Shown here piece after piece: positions 51,010 to 59,500 of a stretch of 64,000 nt of DNA; positions within the stretch are counted from its first letter, which is position 1; the number at the start of each line of letters is the position of its first letter. Under the pieces are notes generated by a model that made no database searches, was not told the origin of the DNA, and saw only the letters and a list, made by a program, of their open reading frames with translations. The DNA comes from Methylobacterium sp. BTF04 (GTDB taxonomy: Bacteria; Pseudomonadota; Alphaproteobacteria; Rhizobiales; Beijerinckiaceae): contig NZ_JAAHTB010000007.1 of the NCBI RefSeq assembly GCF_010692745.1, forward strand, positions 1 through 64,000. Direction: 5' to 3'. A program made the translations under genes and the position numbers.

Positions 51010-52899
51010 ATGACCGACGTCCACGCCGGATCCTACAAGGAAGCGATCATCTTTCTCGTCACGGCGGGAGTGGTGGTGCCGTTGTTCCATCGCCTGCGGA
51101 TCAGCCCGGTACTCGGATTCATCGGGGCCGGCGCGCTGCTCGGACCGTTCGGGCTCGGGCGTCTGGCGACCACCTACGACTGGCTGTCGATCTTCACCAT
51201 CGCCAACCGGGCCGAGATCGCGCATCTGGCCGAGTTCGGCGTCATCTTCCTGATGTTCATGATCGGCGTCGAGCTGTCCTGGGAGCGCCTGCGCACCCTG
51301 CGGCGCCTCGTCTTCGGCCTCGGCTCGATCCAGGTGCTGGCCTCGTCGCTGGTCCTCGGTGCGATCCTGCTGGCGCTTTCGGTGCCGCTCGCCGCCGCGA
51401 TCATCGTCGGCCTCGCCCTCGCCCTGTCCTCCACCGCGGTGGTGCTGCCGGTGCTGGCCGAGCAGAAGCGCCTCAACACGCCGGCCGGACGGGCGAGCTT
51501 CGCCGTGCTGCTGTTCCAGGATCTCGCGGTGGCGCCCGTGCTGTTCGCCATCGCGGTGCTCGGGCGCAGCGACGGAGCCAATGTCGGCGGAGCGCTGGCG
51601 ATTGCGCTCGGTCAGGCGGCGGTGGCCATCGTCGTCATCGTGGTGGTCGGTCGCCTCGCCCTGCGTCCGCTGTTCCAGCTGGTGGCGCGGACCCGGTCGC
51701 CCGAGTTGTTCATGGCGGCCTGCCTTCTCGTCATCATCGGCACGGCGCTCACGGCGGCGGCGAGCGGCCTTTCGATGACCCTCGGTGCCTTCGTCGCCGG
51801 GCTGCTCCTGGCCGAGACCGAGTACCGCCGTGCTATCGAGGCGACGATCGACCCGTTCAAGGGCCTGCTTCTCGGCGTGTTCTTCGTCTCGGTGGGCATG
51901 AACCTCGACCCGGCGCAGCTGATGTCGACGCCCGGCACCATTCTCGGGCTGTCGCTGGGCCTGATCCTGATCAAGGGCTGCGTGATCGTCGCGGCGGCCC
52001 GCTTCCTCAAGCTGTCGCGCGCGGTGGGCGTCGAGGCGGCCCTGTTGCTCGGGCCCGGCGGCGAGTTCGCCTTCGTGCTCATCGGCGGGGCCCTGGCCGG
52101 CAACCTCGTTCCCGAGGAGCTGGGTCAGGCCGCCCTCATCGTCACGACGGTGACGATGATCGCGATCCCGCCGCTCGCGGTCGTCGCCAAACGCCTCGGC
52201 AAGCGGATGTCGCGCAACACCCTCGGCCGCGCCCGCGCCGAACCGGTGCCGGACAAGCTGCAGAACCGGGTGATCATCGCAGGCTATGGCCGGGTCGGGC
52301 GGCTCGTCGGAGAGATGCTGGCCCGCCACAAGATTCCCTATCTCGCCCTCGACGCCGACGCCGCACGCGTTTCGGAGCATCGGCGGCTGGGCAATCCGGT
52401 CTATTTCGGCGATTCGGCGAATCCGGAATTGCTGCGCCGCTGCGATATCGCCAATGCCCGCGCCCTCGTCGTCACCCTCGACAATCCGCGTGCGGTGGAG
52501 GCGGTGGTGGAGGCGGCGCGCGCCGAGCGGGCCGACATCACCATCGTCGCCCGGGCCCGCGACGCGCGCCATGCCACGGCTCTCTACGAGATGGGCGTCG
52601 ACGATGCGGTGCCCGAGACAATCGAGGCCTCGCTGCAGCTCTCGGAGGCCGTCCTGGTCGATGTCGGGGTGCCGATGGGTCTGGTCATCGCCTCGATTCA
52701 TGAGCGGCGGGACGAGTATCGCGCCATGCTCAAGAAGAAGGAGACCGAGGTGCGCCCCGCTTTCCGGGCTCGCCGCACCGTGGGCAAGGGCGTCGAGGTG
52801 CGCGACGGCGGCGCTTCGAAGGACGATTCTGCGGGACCGGTCAAAGGTGTGACGGCCAAGGCGACGATCGCCAAGGGTACGACCGCGAAAAGTGCCTGA
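51010..52899 (+). CDS. CPA2 family monovalent cation:proton antiporter (KefB/KefC-like)
   Basis: A 629-residue protein. Residues 10-400 form the Na/H-exchanger membrane domain, about 12-13 helices, with the discontinuous-helix region EFGVIFLMFMIGVELSWERL and FQDLAVAPVLF bearing the conserved Gln-Asp. The C-terminal RCK/TrkA-N domain (about 418-540) has the nucleotide-binding motif IIAGYGRVGR and an acidic end of beta-2 (LDAD). Such proteins exchange K+ or Na+ for H+ and can be gated by nucleotides or glutathione adducts. The ATG at 51,010 has TTGGAG 6 bases upstream; a longer frame from 50,803 is unlikely. A Lys/Ala tail ends the protein. Confidence 0.93.
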   Translation: MTDVHAGSYKEAIIFLVTAGVVVPLFHRLRISPVLGFIGAGALLGPFGLGRLATTYDWLSIFTIANRAEIAHLAEFGVIFLMFMIGVELSWERLRTLRRLVFGLGSIQVLASSLVLGAILLALSVPLAAAIIVGLALALSSTAVVLPVLAEQKRLNTPAGRASFAVLLFQDLAVAPVLFAIAVLGRSDGANVGGALAIALGQAAVAIVVIVVVGRLALRPLFQLVARTRSPELFMAACLLVIIGTALTAAASGLSMTLGAFVAGLLLAETEYRRAIEATIDPFKGLLLGVFFVSVGMNLDPAQLMSTPGTILGLSLGLILIKGCVIVAAARFLKLSRAVGVEAALLLGPGGEFAFVLIGGALAGNLVPEELGQAALIVTTVTMIAIPPLAVVAKRLGKRMSRNTLGRARAEPVPDKLQNRVIIAGYGRVGRLVGEMLARHKIPYLALDADAARVSEHRRLGNPVYFGDSANPELLRRCDIANARALVVTLDNPRAVEAVVEAARAERADITIVARARDARHATALYEMGVDDAVPETIEASLQLSEAVLVDVGVPMGLVIASIHERRDEYRAMLKKKETEVRPAFRARRTVGKGVEVRDGGASKDDSAGPVKGVTAKATIAKGTTAKSA

Positions 52900-52918
52900 G
52901 GAGAGGAACCGCCGGATT

Positions 52919-53464
52919 CTAGAGCAGGCGGCCCTGTCGCGGCTCCACCGAGCCGCGCTTGCCGCCCGGGGCCTTGCCGCCGGGGAGGCGCGTCCCGAGC
53001 CCCTGCTCGGCGGTGGGCTGAGACCGGGGAGGCTTGGGGCGCTGGGGTTTCGGTTTGTCCGGCAGAGCGCCGGTGGCGGGTGTGCGTAGGGCCGCATCCC
53101 GGGCCGGCGCCCGACAGGGCGGCTCCATGCCGGGGGCGTAGCTGCACCGATAGATGATCTCGTCAGGAGGGCCGAGGCCGGTGTCGAGCGGGATCGCCAC
53201 GGTGTCCTCGGAAAAGCGCCATTTCCGGGTGCCCTTGTCCCAGTACAGCCACACCGTCGTCGGATGCCCTCGCACCGCGAAGATCGCCGCCTTCTTCGAC
53301 AGGGCCTGGACGGTGCGCGGCTCGTACATGCCCTTTTCGCGATAGGCCGATTGGAAGGCCAACGGCTGCCGGTCCACGAACGTGTTTTTCACGACCTCGA
53401 TCGTCGCGCCGGGCCGGGCCAGAAACCGCTTAAAATCGCTCAATGAACGCAAGACGAGCGCCAT
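52919..53464 (-). CDS. Hypothetical protein with proline/arginine-rich tail
   Basis: A protein of about 181 residues of unknown family. The N-terminal 115 residues look folded (SDFKRFLARPGATIEVVKN, SKKAAIFAVRGHPTTVWLYW, KWRFSEDTVAIPLD), with Trp and aromatic residues in beta-strands. The last 65 residues are Pro/Arg/Lys-rich and probably disordered. The start at 53,464 (MALVLRSLSDF) has AGGGG 8 bases before it; a longer frame adds an unlikely 43 residues. It converges on the antiporter gene (19-base gap). Confidence 0.7.
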   Translation of the reverse strand: MALVLRSLSDFKRFLARPGATIEVVKNTFVDRQPLAFQSAYREKGMYEPRTVQALSKKAAIFAVRGHPTTVWLYWDKGTRKWRFSEDTVAIPLDTGLGPPDEIIYRCSYAPGMEPPCRAPARDAALRTPATGALPDKPKPQRPKPPRSQPTAEQGLGTRLPGGKAPGGKRGSVEPRQGRLL

Positions 53465-53773
53465 GACGGTCACCCCTACTCTAACTGAAGCACATCTGCC
53501 CTGACTTCTTGTCCTGACGTCCACAGGACTGTGGAGGTTAGCTGTTCGATTCCGATGACAACACAGGAGGGGTCTGGAGCGGCAAATGGGCACCTATCAA
53601 CAGAAAATCGGAGTTATACCCAGCTTCGTTGCAGTGCGGGACGCGTGGCGGGTCCGGGACACGCCGCGACGGACCCGGCGACAGGCAAGAACATCGACGC
53701 CGCAAGGCCTTGCGCCGAGCCTTGAAGGGAGGCCCGGCTTGACCCCAACGGCGCCTTGCCGCGTTGTCGCTCC
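53465..53773. other. Divergent intergenic region before the vWA gene
   Basis: These 309 bases contain a small perfect inverted repeat CCACAG-GA-CTGTGG (53,521-53,534) near the left gene, which could be an operator. An ORF from 53,586 has a fair ribosome binding site but runs into the vWA gene in another frame and turns into low-quality sequence. No confident promoter was found. Confidence 0.4.
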
Positions 53774-54949
53774 ATGCTGCTCCAGTTCTTCACGGCTCTG
53801 CGCCAGGCAAAGCTCCCCGTCACCCTGCGGGAATTCCTGACGCTCCTCGACGCGCTCGACCGTGATCTGGCGGAGAAGCGGGTCGAGGAATTCTACCTCC
53901 TCGCCCGGACCGCCCTGGTGAAGGACGAGCGCAACCTCGATCGGTTCGATCGGGTGTTCGGCGCCGTCTTCAACGGGTTCGAGACAGTGGGTGAGGCCGC
54001 CGAGCCCACCGCGATCCCGGAAGAATGGCTGCGCAAGCTCGCGGAAAAATACCTCACGGACGCCGAGAAGGCGGAGCTGCAGGCGCTCGGCTGGGACGCG
54101 CTGTTCGAGACCCTGAAGCAGCGCCTCGCCGAGCAGAAGGAGCGCCATCAGGGCGGCTCCAAGTGGATCGGCACCGGCGGCACCTCCCCGTTCGGCGCCT
54201 ACGGCTACAATCCGGAGGGCATCCGCATCGGCCAGGACGGCAACCGCAATTTCCGCGCGGTGAAGGTCTGGGACAAGCGGACATTCAAGGACCTCGACGA
54301 CACCGTCGCCCTCGGCACCCGCAACATGCGGGTGGCCCTGCGCCGCCTGCGCCGATTCGCCCGCGCCGGAGCGGCGGACGAGCTCGACCTCGACGGCACC
54401 ATCCGGGAGACCGCGGCCAAGGGCTATCTCGACGTAAAGCTGCGTCCCGAGCGCCGCAACGCGGTGAAGGTGCTGCTCTTCCTCGATGTCGGCGGTTCGA
54501 TGGATTGGCATATCGCGCTGGCCGAGGAGCTGTTCTCGGCGGCCCGCTCGGAGTTCAAGCACTTCGAGCATTTCTACTTCCACAACTGCCCGTACGAGCG
54601 GGTGTGGAAGGACAACCGCCGGCGCCACGACGAGACCCTGTCTCTCCTCGACGTCATCCGCACCTACCCGCCGGATTACCGCGTGGTCTTCGTCGGTGAC
54701 GCGTCGATGAGCCCCTACGAGATCGCCATGGCGGGCGGTTCCGTCGAACACTGGAACGAGGAGCCGGGGCAGGTCTGGCTCGGCCGCCTGCTGGAGCGTT
54801 TTCCGAAGGCCGTGTGGCTCAACCCGGTCCCGGCCGAGCATTGGAGCTACACCCAGTCGATCGGCATGATCCGGCAGATCGTCGGAGGGCGGATGTTCCC
54901 GCTCAATCTCGAAGGGATCGACGGCGCCATGCGGGCCCTCGTGCGGTAG
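53774..54949 (+). CDS. CoxE-like von Willebrand factor A domain protein
   Basis: A 391-residue cytosolic protein of the CoxE/vWA family. The N-terminal half (about 1-220) is helical and includes LPVTLREFLTLLDAL. The vWA domain starts with FLDVGGSMDWH (Asp238), a MIDAS motif in which the usual first Ser of DxSxS is Gly. Conserved downstream stretches are HFYFHNCPYERVW and VVFVGDASMSPYEI. These proteins work with MoxR ATPases to insert cofactors or metals; the MoxR gene here lies 5.8 kb to the left. ATG 53,774 is preferred over a TTG six codons upstream. Confidence 0.9.
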   Translation: MLLQFFTALRQAKLPVTLREFLTLLDALDRDLAEKRVEEFYLLARTALVKDERNLDRFDRVFGAVFNGFETVGEAAEPTAIPEEWLRKLAEKYLTDAEKAELQALGWDALFETLKQRLAEQKERHQGGSKWIGTGGTSPFGAYGYNPEGIRIGQDGNRNFRAVKVWDKRTFKDLDDTVALGTRNMRVALRRLRRFARAGAADELDLDGTIRETAAKGYLDVKLRPERRNAVKVLLFLDVGGSMDWHIALAEELFSAARSEFKHFEHFYFHNCPYERVWKDNRRRHDETLSLLDVIRTYPPDYRVVFVGDASMSPYEIAMAGGSVEHWNEEPGQVWLGRLLERFPKAVWLNPVPAEHWSYTQSIGMIRQIVGGRMFPLNLEGIDGAMRALVR

Positions 54950-54960
54950 GACGAACTTCG

Positions 54961-55401
54961 ATGACGAAAGATCAGCCGCCGTCGGCCGGCTTCTCGCCAA
55001 TCGTTCCGGAACTCGACGTGTTCGACCCAGTCGCCAGCCTGCGCTTCTGGTGCGACGCACTCGGATTCGAGGTCGCATATGCCCGGCCGGAGGACGGCTT
55101 CGCCTATCTCGAACGCGAGGGGGCACAGGTTATGCTGAACCGGGTCAACGGCAACTGGAAGACCGGATCGCTGGAGAGGCCGCTCGGGCGCGGCATCAAC
55201 CTACAATTTCACGTGGGAACCGTGGCTCCGATCCTCGCACGGCTCAAGTGCTGGCCATGGCCGTTGTTCCGCCCGCTTCACGACGCTTGGTATCGCGTCG
55301 GGATCGAGCGGATCGGGTTTCGTCAGTTCCTCGTCCAGGACCCCGACGGTTACCTGTTGCGGTTTTCCGAGCGTCTCGGAGGCGAAGACGCTCAGCCCTG
55401 A
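54961..55401 (+). CDS. VOC/bleomycin-resistance-like protein
   Basis: A 146-residue vicinal-oxygen-chelate fold protein. The paired beta-alpha-beta modules are visible (PELDVFDPVASLRFWCDALGF; GRGINLQFHVGTVAPI) and the end reads FRQFLVQDPDGYLLRFSE. This matches bleomycin-resistance-type dioxygenase-fold proteins that bind antibiotics; catalytic metal ligands are not obvious. It starts 11 bases after the vWA gene and is probably co-transcribed. Its end overlaps the end of the converging ferredoxin gene by 10 bases. Confidence 0.88.
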   Translation: MTKDQPPSAGFSPIVPELDVFDPVASLRFWCDALGFEVAYARPEDGFAYLEREGAQVMLNRVNGNWKTGSLERPLGRGINLQFHVGTVAPILARLKCWPWPLFRPLHDAWYRVGIERIGFRQFLVQDPDGYLLRFSERLGGEDAQP

Positions 55402-55712
55402 CGGGCCGGCGTCGTCACGGTGAGGCCGTCGAGCTCGGGCTTGATCCGGATCTGGCAGCACAGACGGGACGTGGCGCGCACGTCGGAGGCGAAATCGAGC
55501 ATGTCCTGCTCCATCGCCTCGGCGGGACCGACGATCGCCGCCCACGCACCATCGACGTAGACGTGGCAGGTGGCGCAAGCGCAGGCGCCGCCGCATTCGG
55601 CGTCGATCCCCGGCACATTGTTACGGATCGCCGCCTCCATCACGGTCGATCCTACGTCGCCTTCCACGGTCCTGGCCGTTCCGGCATGGTCGACGTAGGT
55701 GATCTTGGGCAT
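55392..55712 (-). CDS. 2Fe-2S ferredoxin (adrenodoxin/FdxB type)
   Basis: A 106-residue electron carrier. Four cluster ligands are in place: Cys40, Cys46 and Cys49 (ECGGACACATC) and Cys86 (CCQ). The fold and ending (LDGLTV) match bacterial FdVI/adrenodoxin-like ferredoxins that feed P450 or Fe-S assembly. I chose the ATG at 55,712 (MPKITYVDHAG) because the longer frame adds an unrelated stretch. No redox partner gene is adjacent. Confidence 0.93.
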   Translation of the reverse strand: MPKITYVDHAGTARTVEGDVGSTVMEAAIRNNVPGIDAECGGACACATCHVYVDGAWAAIVGPAEAMEQDMLDFASDVRATSRLCCQIRIKPELDGLTVTTPARQG

Positions 55713-55894
55713 GGGTGGCTCCGGGCTCGTACAACGCCTGTGTGGCCGGTTGTGCTGCGCGCGTCTGCCTTGAAGGGGCAGGCGGTGGAATGCAAGCGCG
55801 CTCGCCCGCACGGCGAACATTCCTGCCCCTACGTTGCAGGATCGAACCCGTTCCATGTCCGGCACCGCGACCCGAAGTCCCGAGGGGGTTGGGG

Positions 55895-56212
55895 TCAAGC
55901 CGCGCCGGAGATTTCACACAAGGTCGCGGTGACGACCGCGTCGAGGTCCAGCACGCTCGTGCCGAGGCCGCGGTGCTGGCGCAACGCATCCTCGATGGTC
56001 GTCGCCAGCGCCGCGACATCGACGGCGCCGATACCGAGCGCGGAGCCCTTGAGCGTGTGGGCGAGATCGGCGCGCTCGTCGGCCGGGCGCGACGGATCCG
56101 TAATGCCGGGCACGAGGCGCCGGCATTGCTGCGCGAACAGATCGAGCAGCTCGCGGGCGAGCTCCGTGTCGCCGAAGGTCTGACGCCCGAGATGGTCGCG
56201 ATCGATGAGCAT
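55895..56212 (-). CDS. Hpt domain protein
   Basis: A protein of about 105 residues consisting of a single histidine-phosphotransfer four-helix bundle, with phospho-acceptor His52 in LAHTLKGSALGIGA. Such stand-alone Hpt proteins relay phosphate between response regulators. The ATG at 56,212 has GAGGG just upstream; ATG 56,224 (MRGTMLID) is possible, and the longer frame to 56,371 is unlikely. It is divergent from the giant GPR-like gene. The SixA-like enzyme at 45,527 could in principle dephosphorylate it. Confidence 0.87.
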   Translation of the reverse strand: MLIDRDHLGRQTFGDTELARELLDLFAQQCRRLVPGITDPSRPADERADLAHTLKGSALGIGAVDVAALATTIEDALRQHRGLGTSVLDLDAVVTATLCEISGAA

Positions 56213-56514
56213 GGTCCCTCGCATGCCGGCGATCCGCGTCGGAGGCGAACCGCCGGGTGCGGATCGCGGGCTATCCACAGGGGAGGACCCGGTCCGTTCG
56301 CTTCCGCTTAAGCCTTGAGGCATCATGAGGAAAGGCGACTGGGTTTCTCTGGCCCCTGGCTTGGTAACCATTCCGTTAAGGTTTTTTGGGCGCTGCGGTC
56401 GGCTCGGGTATCCCGGTCTACCGCCAAAGTCTAAACTTACCTGGTTAACTGGTAAAAGTATCCTTCACCGCCGGGCTCGGCGCGTTGAGGGGACCGCGCG
56501 TAACGAGGCGTTTG
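56213..56514. promoter_or_regulatory. AT-rich divergent region upstream of the GPR-like gene
   Basis: This 302-base region contains a noticeably AT-rich stretch (about 56,360-56,460) against a GC-rich background. It holds GTAACCAT (56,364-56,371) and GTTAAG close together, and a near-palindrome TTACC...GTTAAC...GGTAA (56,437-56,455). TTAACCAT-like half-sites are associated with CtrA in Hyphomicrobiales, so cell-cycle control is a possible reading. No coding sequence is seen. Confidence 0.35.
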
Positions 56515-59500
56515 ATGGCCACGGAAAAGAAGCTCAAGGATCCGGCCGAGGCTGCGCTGTCGGCGATCGAACAGGCTCTCAACCTGGACATGTTCGCAGG
56601 CAGCGACGCGGAGTCGCGCGTCGAGCCGCGCCTGCCCGACGTCGGCGATGGCGATGCCCTGCACGATCCGAGCGGACGCTTGTCGCCGCCGCGTCTGGAC
56701 CTCGACCAGCCCTTGCCCTCGGATCTCGCCGCGCCCGACCGGCACCGCCCGCGCCGGGAAGGTGGCCTGCTGCCCCCCGACCGCTCGATGGTGGCCAACG
56801 ACGATCGCCAGAATATCGGCATTCTCCAGCAGACCCTGCGGGTGCGCACCTCGCGAACGCCCTATCTTCTCGCCGCACTCGGCTCGGGCCTGTGGGTCGC
56901 CCTTCTCATCGGCCTCGCCTGGAGCCAGTCCGGTGGCGATCTGAAGGGCTTCTTCCACGGGCTCACCGCCCTGCAGGCCGCGGTGGCCGCCACTGTCGTG
57001 GTCGGACCGCTCGTGCTGTTCTCGATCATGGGGATGCTCGCGGTGCGGGCTCAGGAGATGCACCTGGTGGCGCGCGCCGTGGGCGAGGTCGCGATCCGGC
57101 TCGCAGAACCGGAGGATTTCTCCACCGACGCGGTGCTGACCATGTCGCAGACCGTGCGCCGCGAAGTCGCCGCCGTCGGCGATGGCGTCGAGCGGGCCCT
57201 GGCCCGGGCCGGCGAACTCGAGACCCTGGTGCGCGGCGAGATCGCGACCCTGGAGCGCGCCTATTCGGAGAACGAAATCCGCATCCGCTCGCTGGTCGAC
57301 GAGCTGGTGGCGCAACGCGAATCCATCGTCGCCAACGCCGAGCGGGTGCGCGGAGCGATCGCGGGAACCCATCAGAGCCTGACGGCCGAACTCGACGGCG
57401 CCGCCGAGCGCATCGTCCTGGCGGTCAACGGCGCCGGCGACCGGGTCACCGGCGCCCTCGATGCGCGCGGCGAAGCGATCACTGCGGCTTTGGGCCATCG
57501 CGGCGACGCGATCACGGCGGCGCTCGGCGAAGCCGGCGACCGCGTGGTCGAACTGGTCTCGGGTCGCGGCGACGACCTCGTCCAGCGTCTCTCAGCCACC
57601 AGCGAGGGCGTGCGCGGCAGCCTCGCTGAGGTCGGCACCGCCCTCACCCTGTCGCTGGAGAGCCGCGCCGACGAAGTCACCCGGGCTTTCGAGCGCACCG
57701 GCGGCATCCTCACCACGACGTTGGCGGAGAATGCCGGCGAGGTCGCCCGCACCCTGGCGCGGACCGGCGCCGACGTCATCGACGCCCTGAACCGCCAGGG
57801 CGGCGAAGTCCGCCAGACGTTCGAGGATTCCGCACGCGGACTCGAGACCGCCTTCCTGTCCCGCGGCAACGAACTCACCACGCAATTCTCCAACACCGGC
57901 GGCGAGATCACCGCGCGCTTCGCCGAGACCGGCGACGCCCTGCGCCGTCACTTCGCCGAGACCGGTTCGACCCTGACGCAGGACATCGCCGCCCGCAGCG
58001 CCGACCTGCGCACCGAGATCGAGATCGCGGGCACCGGCGTGTCCGATCTCATCGCGGAGCGCGGCCGCGACGCCCAGGCCGGGCTCGCGCTGGCCGCGAG
58101 TGGAATCATCGAAACCTTCGGTGCCCGCGCCGAGACCGTGCGCGACGACCTGCTCCGCTCCGTCGAAGGCCTCACGAACGGCATCGACGATCGCGGCAAC
58201 GCGCTCGCCGACCGCATCGAGACCGTGGCCGGACGCCTCCACCAGACGATCACGGTGCAGGGCACCGCACTCTCCGACCTCATCGAGACCCGTGGCCGTG
58301 ACGCCGAGACCGGGTTCGCGCGCGTTGCCGATGGGATCATCACCCGCTTCGGCGATCGCACCACCGCGCTTCGCGACGGCCTCATCGGTTCGGTGGACGA
58401 AATCACCGCCGGCATCGACGTCCGCGGCGCCACCCTGGCCGATCGCATCGACGGCTTGGCGAACCGCCTTCACGAGACCATCACGGTCCACGGCAACGGG
58501 CTGTCCGACCGGATCGAGGCCCAGGGCCACGACGTCCAGGCCGGTCTGGCACTGGCCGCGAGCGCCATCGTCGAGACCTTCGGCGCCCGCGCCGACACGG
58601 TCCGCGAAAACCTGCTCCGTTCAATCGAGGGGATCGCGTCGGGCCTCGACGCCCAGGGCGGCGCCCTCACCGACCGGATCGAGACCGTGGCGGGGCGCCT
58701 GCACGAGACGATCACCGTGCATGGCACCGGCCTGGAGACGATGCTGAGCGCCACCGGCGAGCGCGTCGGCAGCCTCGTGACACAGCGTAGCCAGGAAGCG
58801 GCCGAAACCCTCGACGGCGCGCTCGACGCGCTCGGCCGCGGCTTCGAGACCCGCACGGTCGATGCCCTCGAGGTGCTGCGCACCGCCGTCACGCTCCTGA
58901 ACGACGAGATCGGCACCCGCACCACCGCTGCGGCCGACACCTTCCGCCGCAGTGCGGAAGAGACCACCGTCGCCCTCGGCGCGAGCACCACCGAGGCCGC
59001 CCAGGCCCTGCGCCGCTCGGCCGCCAGCGCCACCGGTGAACTGGAGGCCCGCACGGTCGAGGCCGTGCAGATCTTCGAGCGCCGCCTCGCTGCGACGTCG
59101 AGCGACCTCTCGGCCCGCACCGCCGAGGCCGCCGAGCTGCTGCAGCACGCCGCCTCCGGCGTCGGTGGCGCCGTGGGTGCCCGCGCCGAAGCCTCCATTG
59201 AGGCTCTCCGCGAGCTCCTGCGCGCGATCAACGAGGAATTGGCGCTGCGCGCCGACGAGGCCGCCGGCACCATCGCCCGCGCGGCCGACGGCCTCGGCGG
59301 CGACCTGACCGCCCGCGTCCGGGATGTGGAGGCCAGCTTCGGCAATCACGGGCGGACTTTGTCCGACCTCATCGCCAGCCAAGCCCAGGATGCCCAGACG
59401 CAGCTGTCCACCACCGCGCTCGAAATCGTACGGGCGGTGACGGCGCAGGGCACACGGGTCAACGATGCCCTCACGAAAACCGGTGCGACCTTCGCCGACA

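Noticed and set aside
53586..53840. An 84-codon forward ORF with a fair GGAG site
   Set aside because: It overlaps the vWA gene by 67 bases in another frame and becomes Arg/Ser/Pro-rich with no recognisable pattern.
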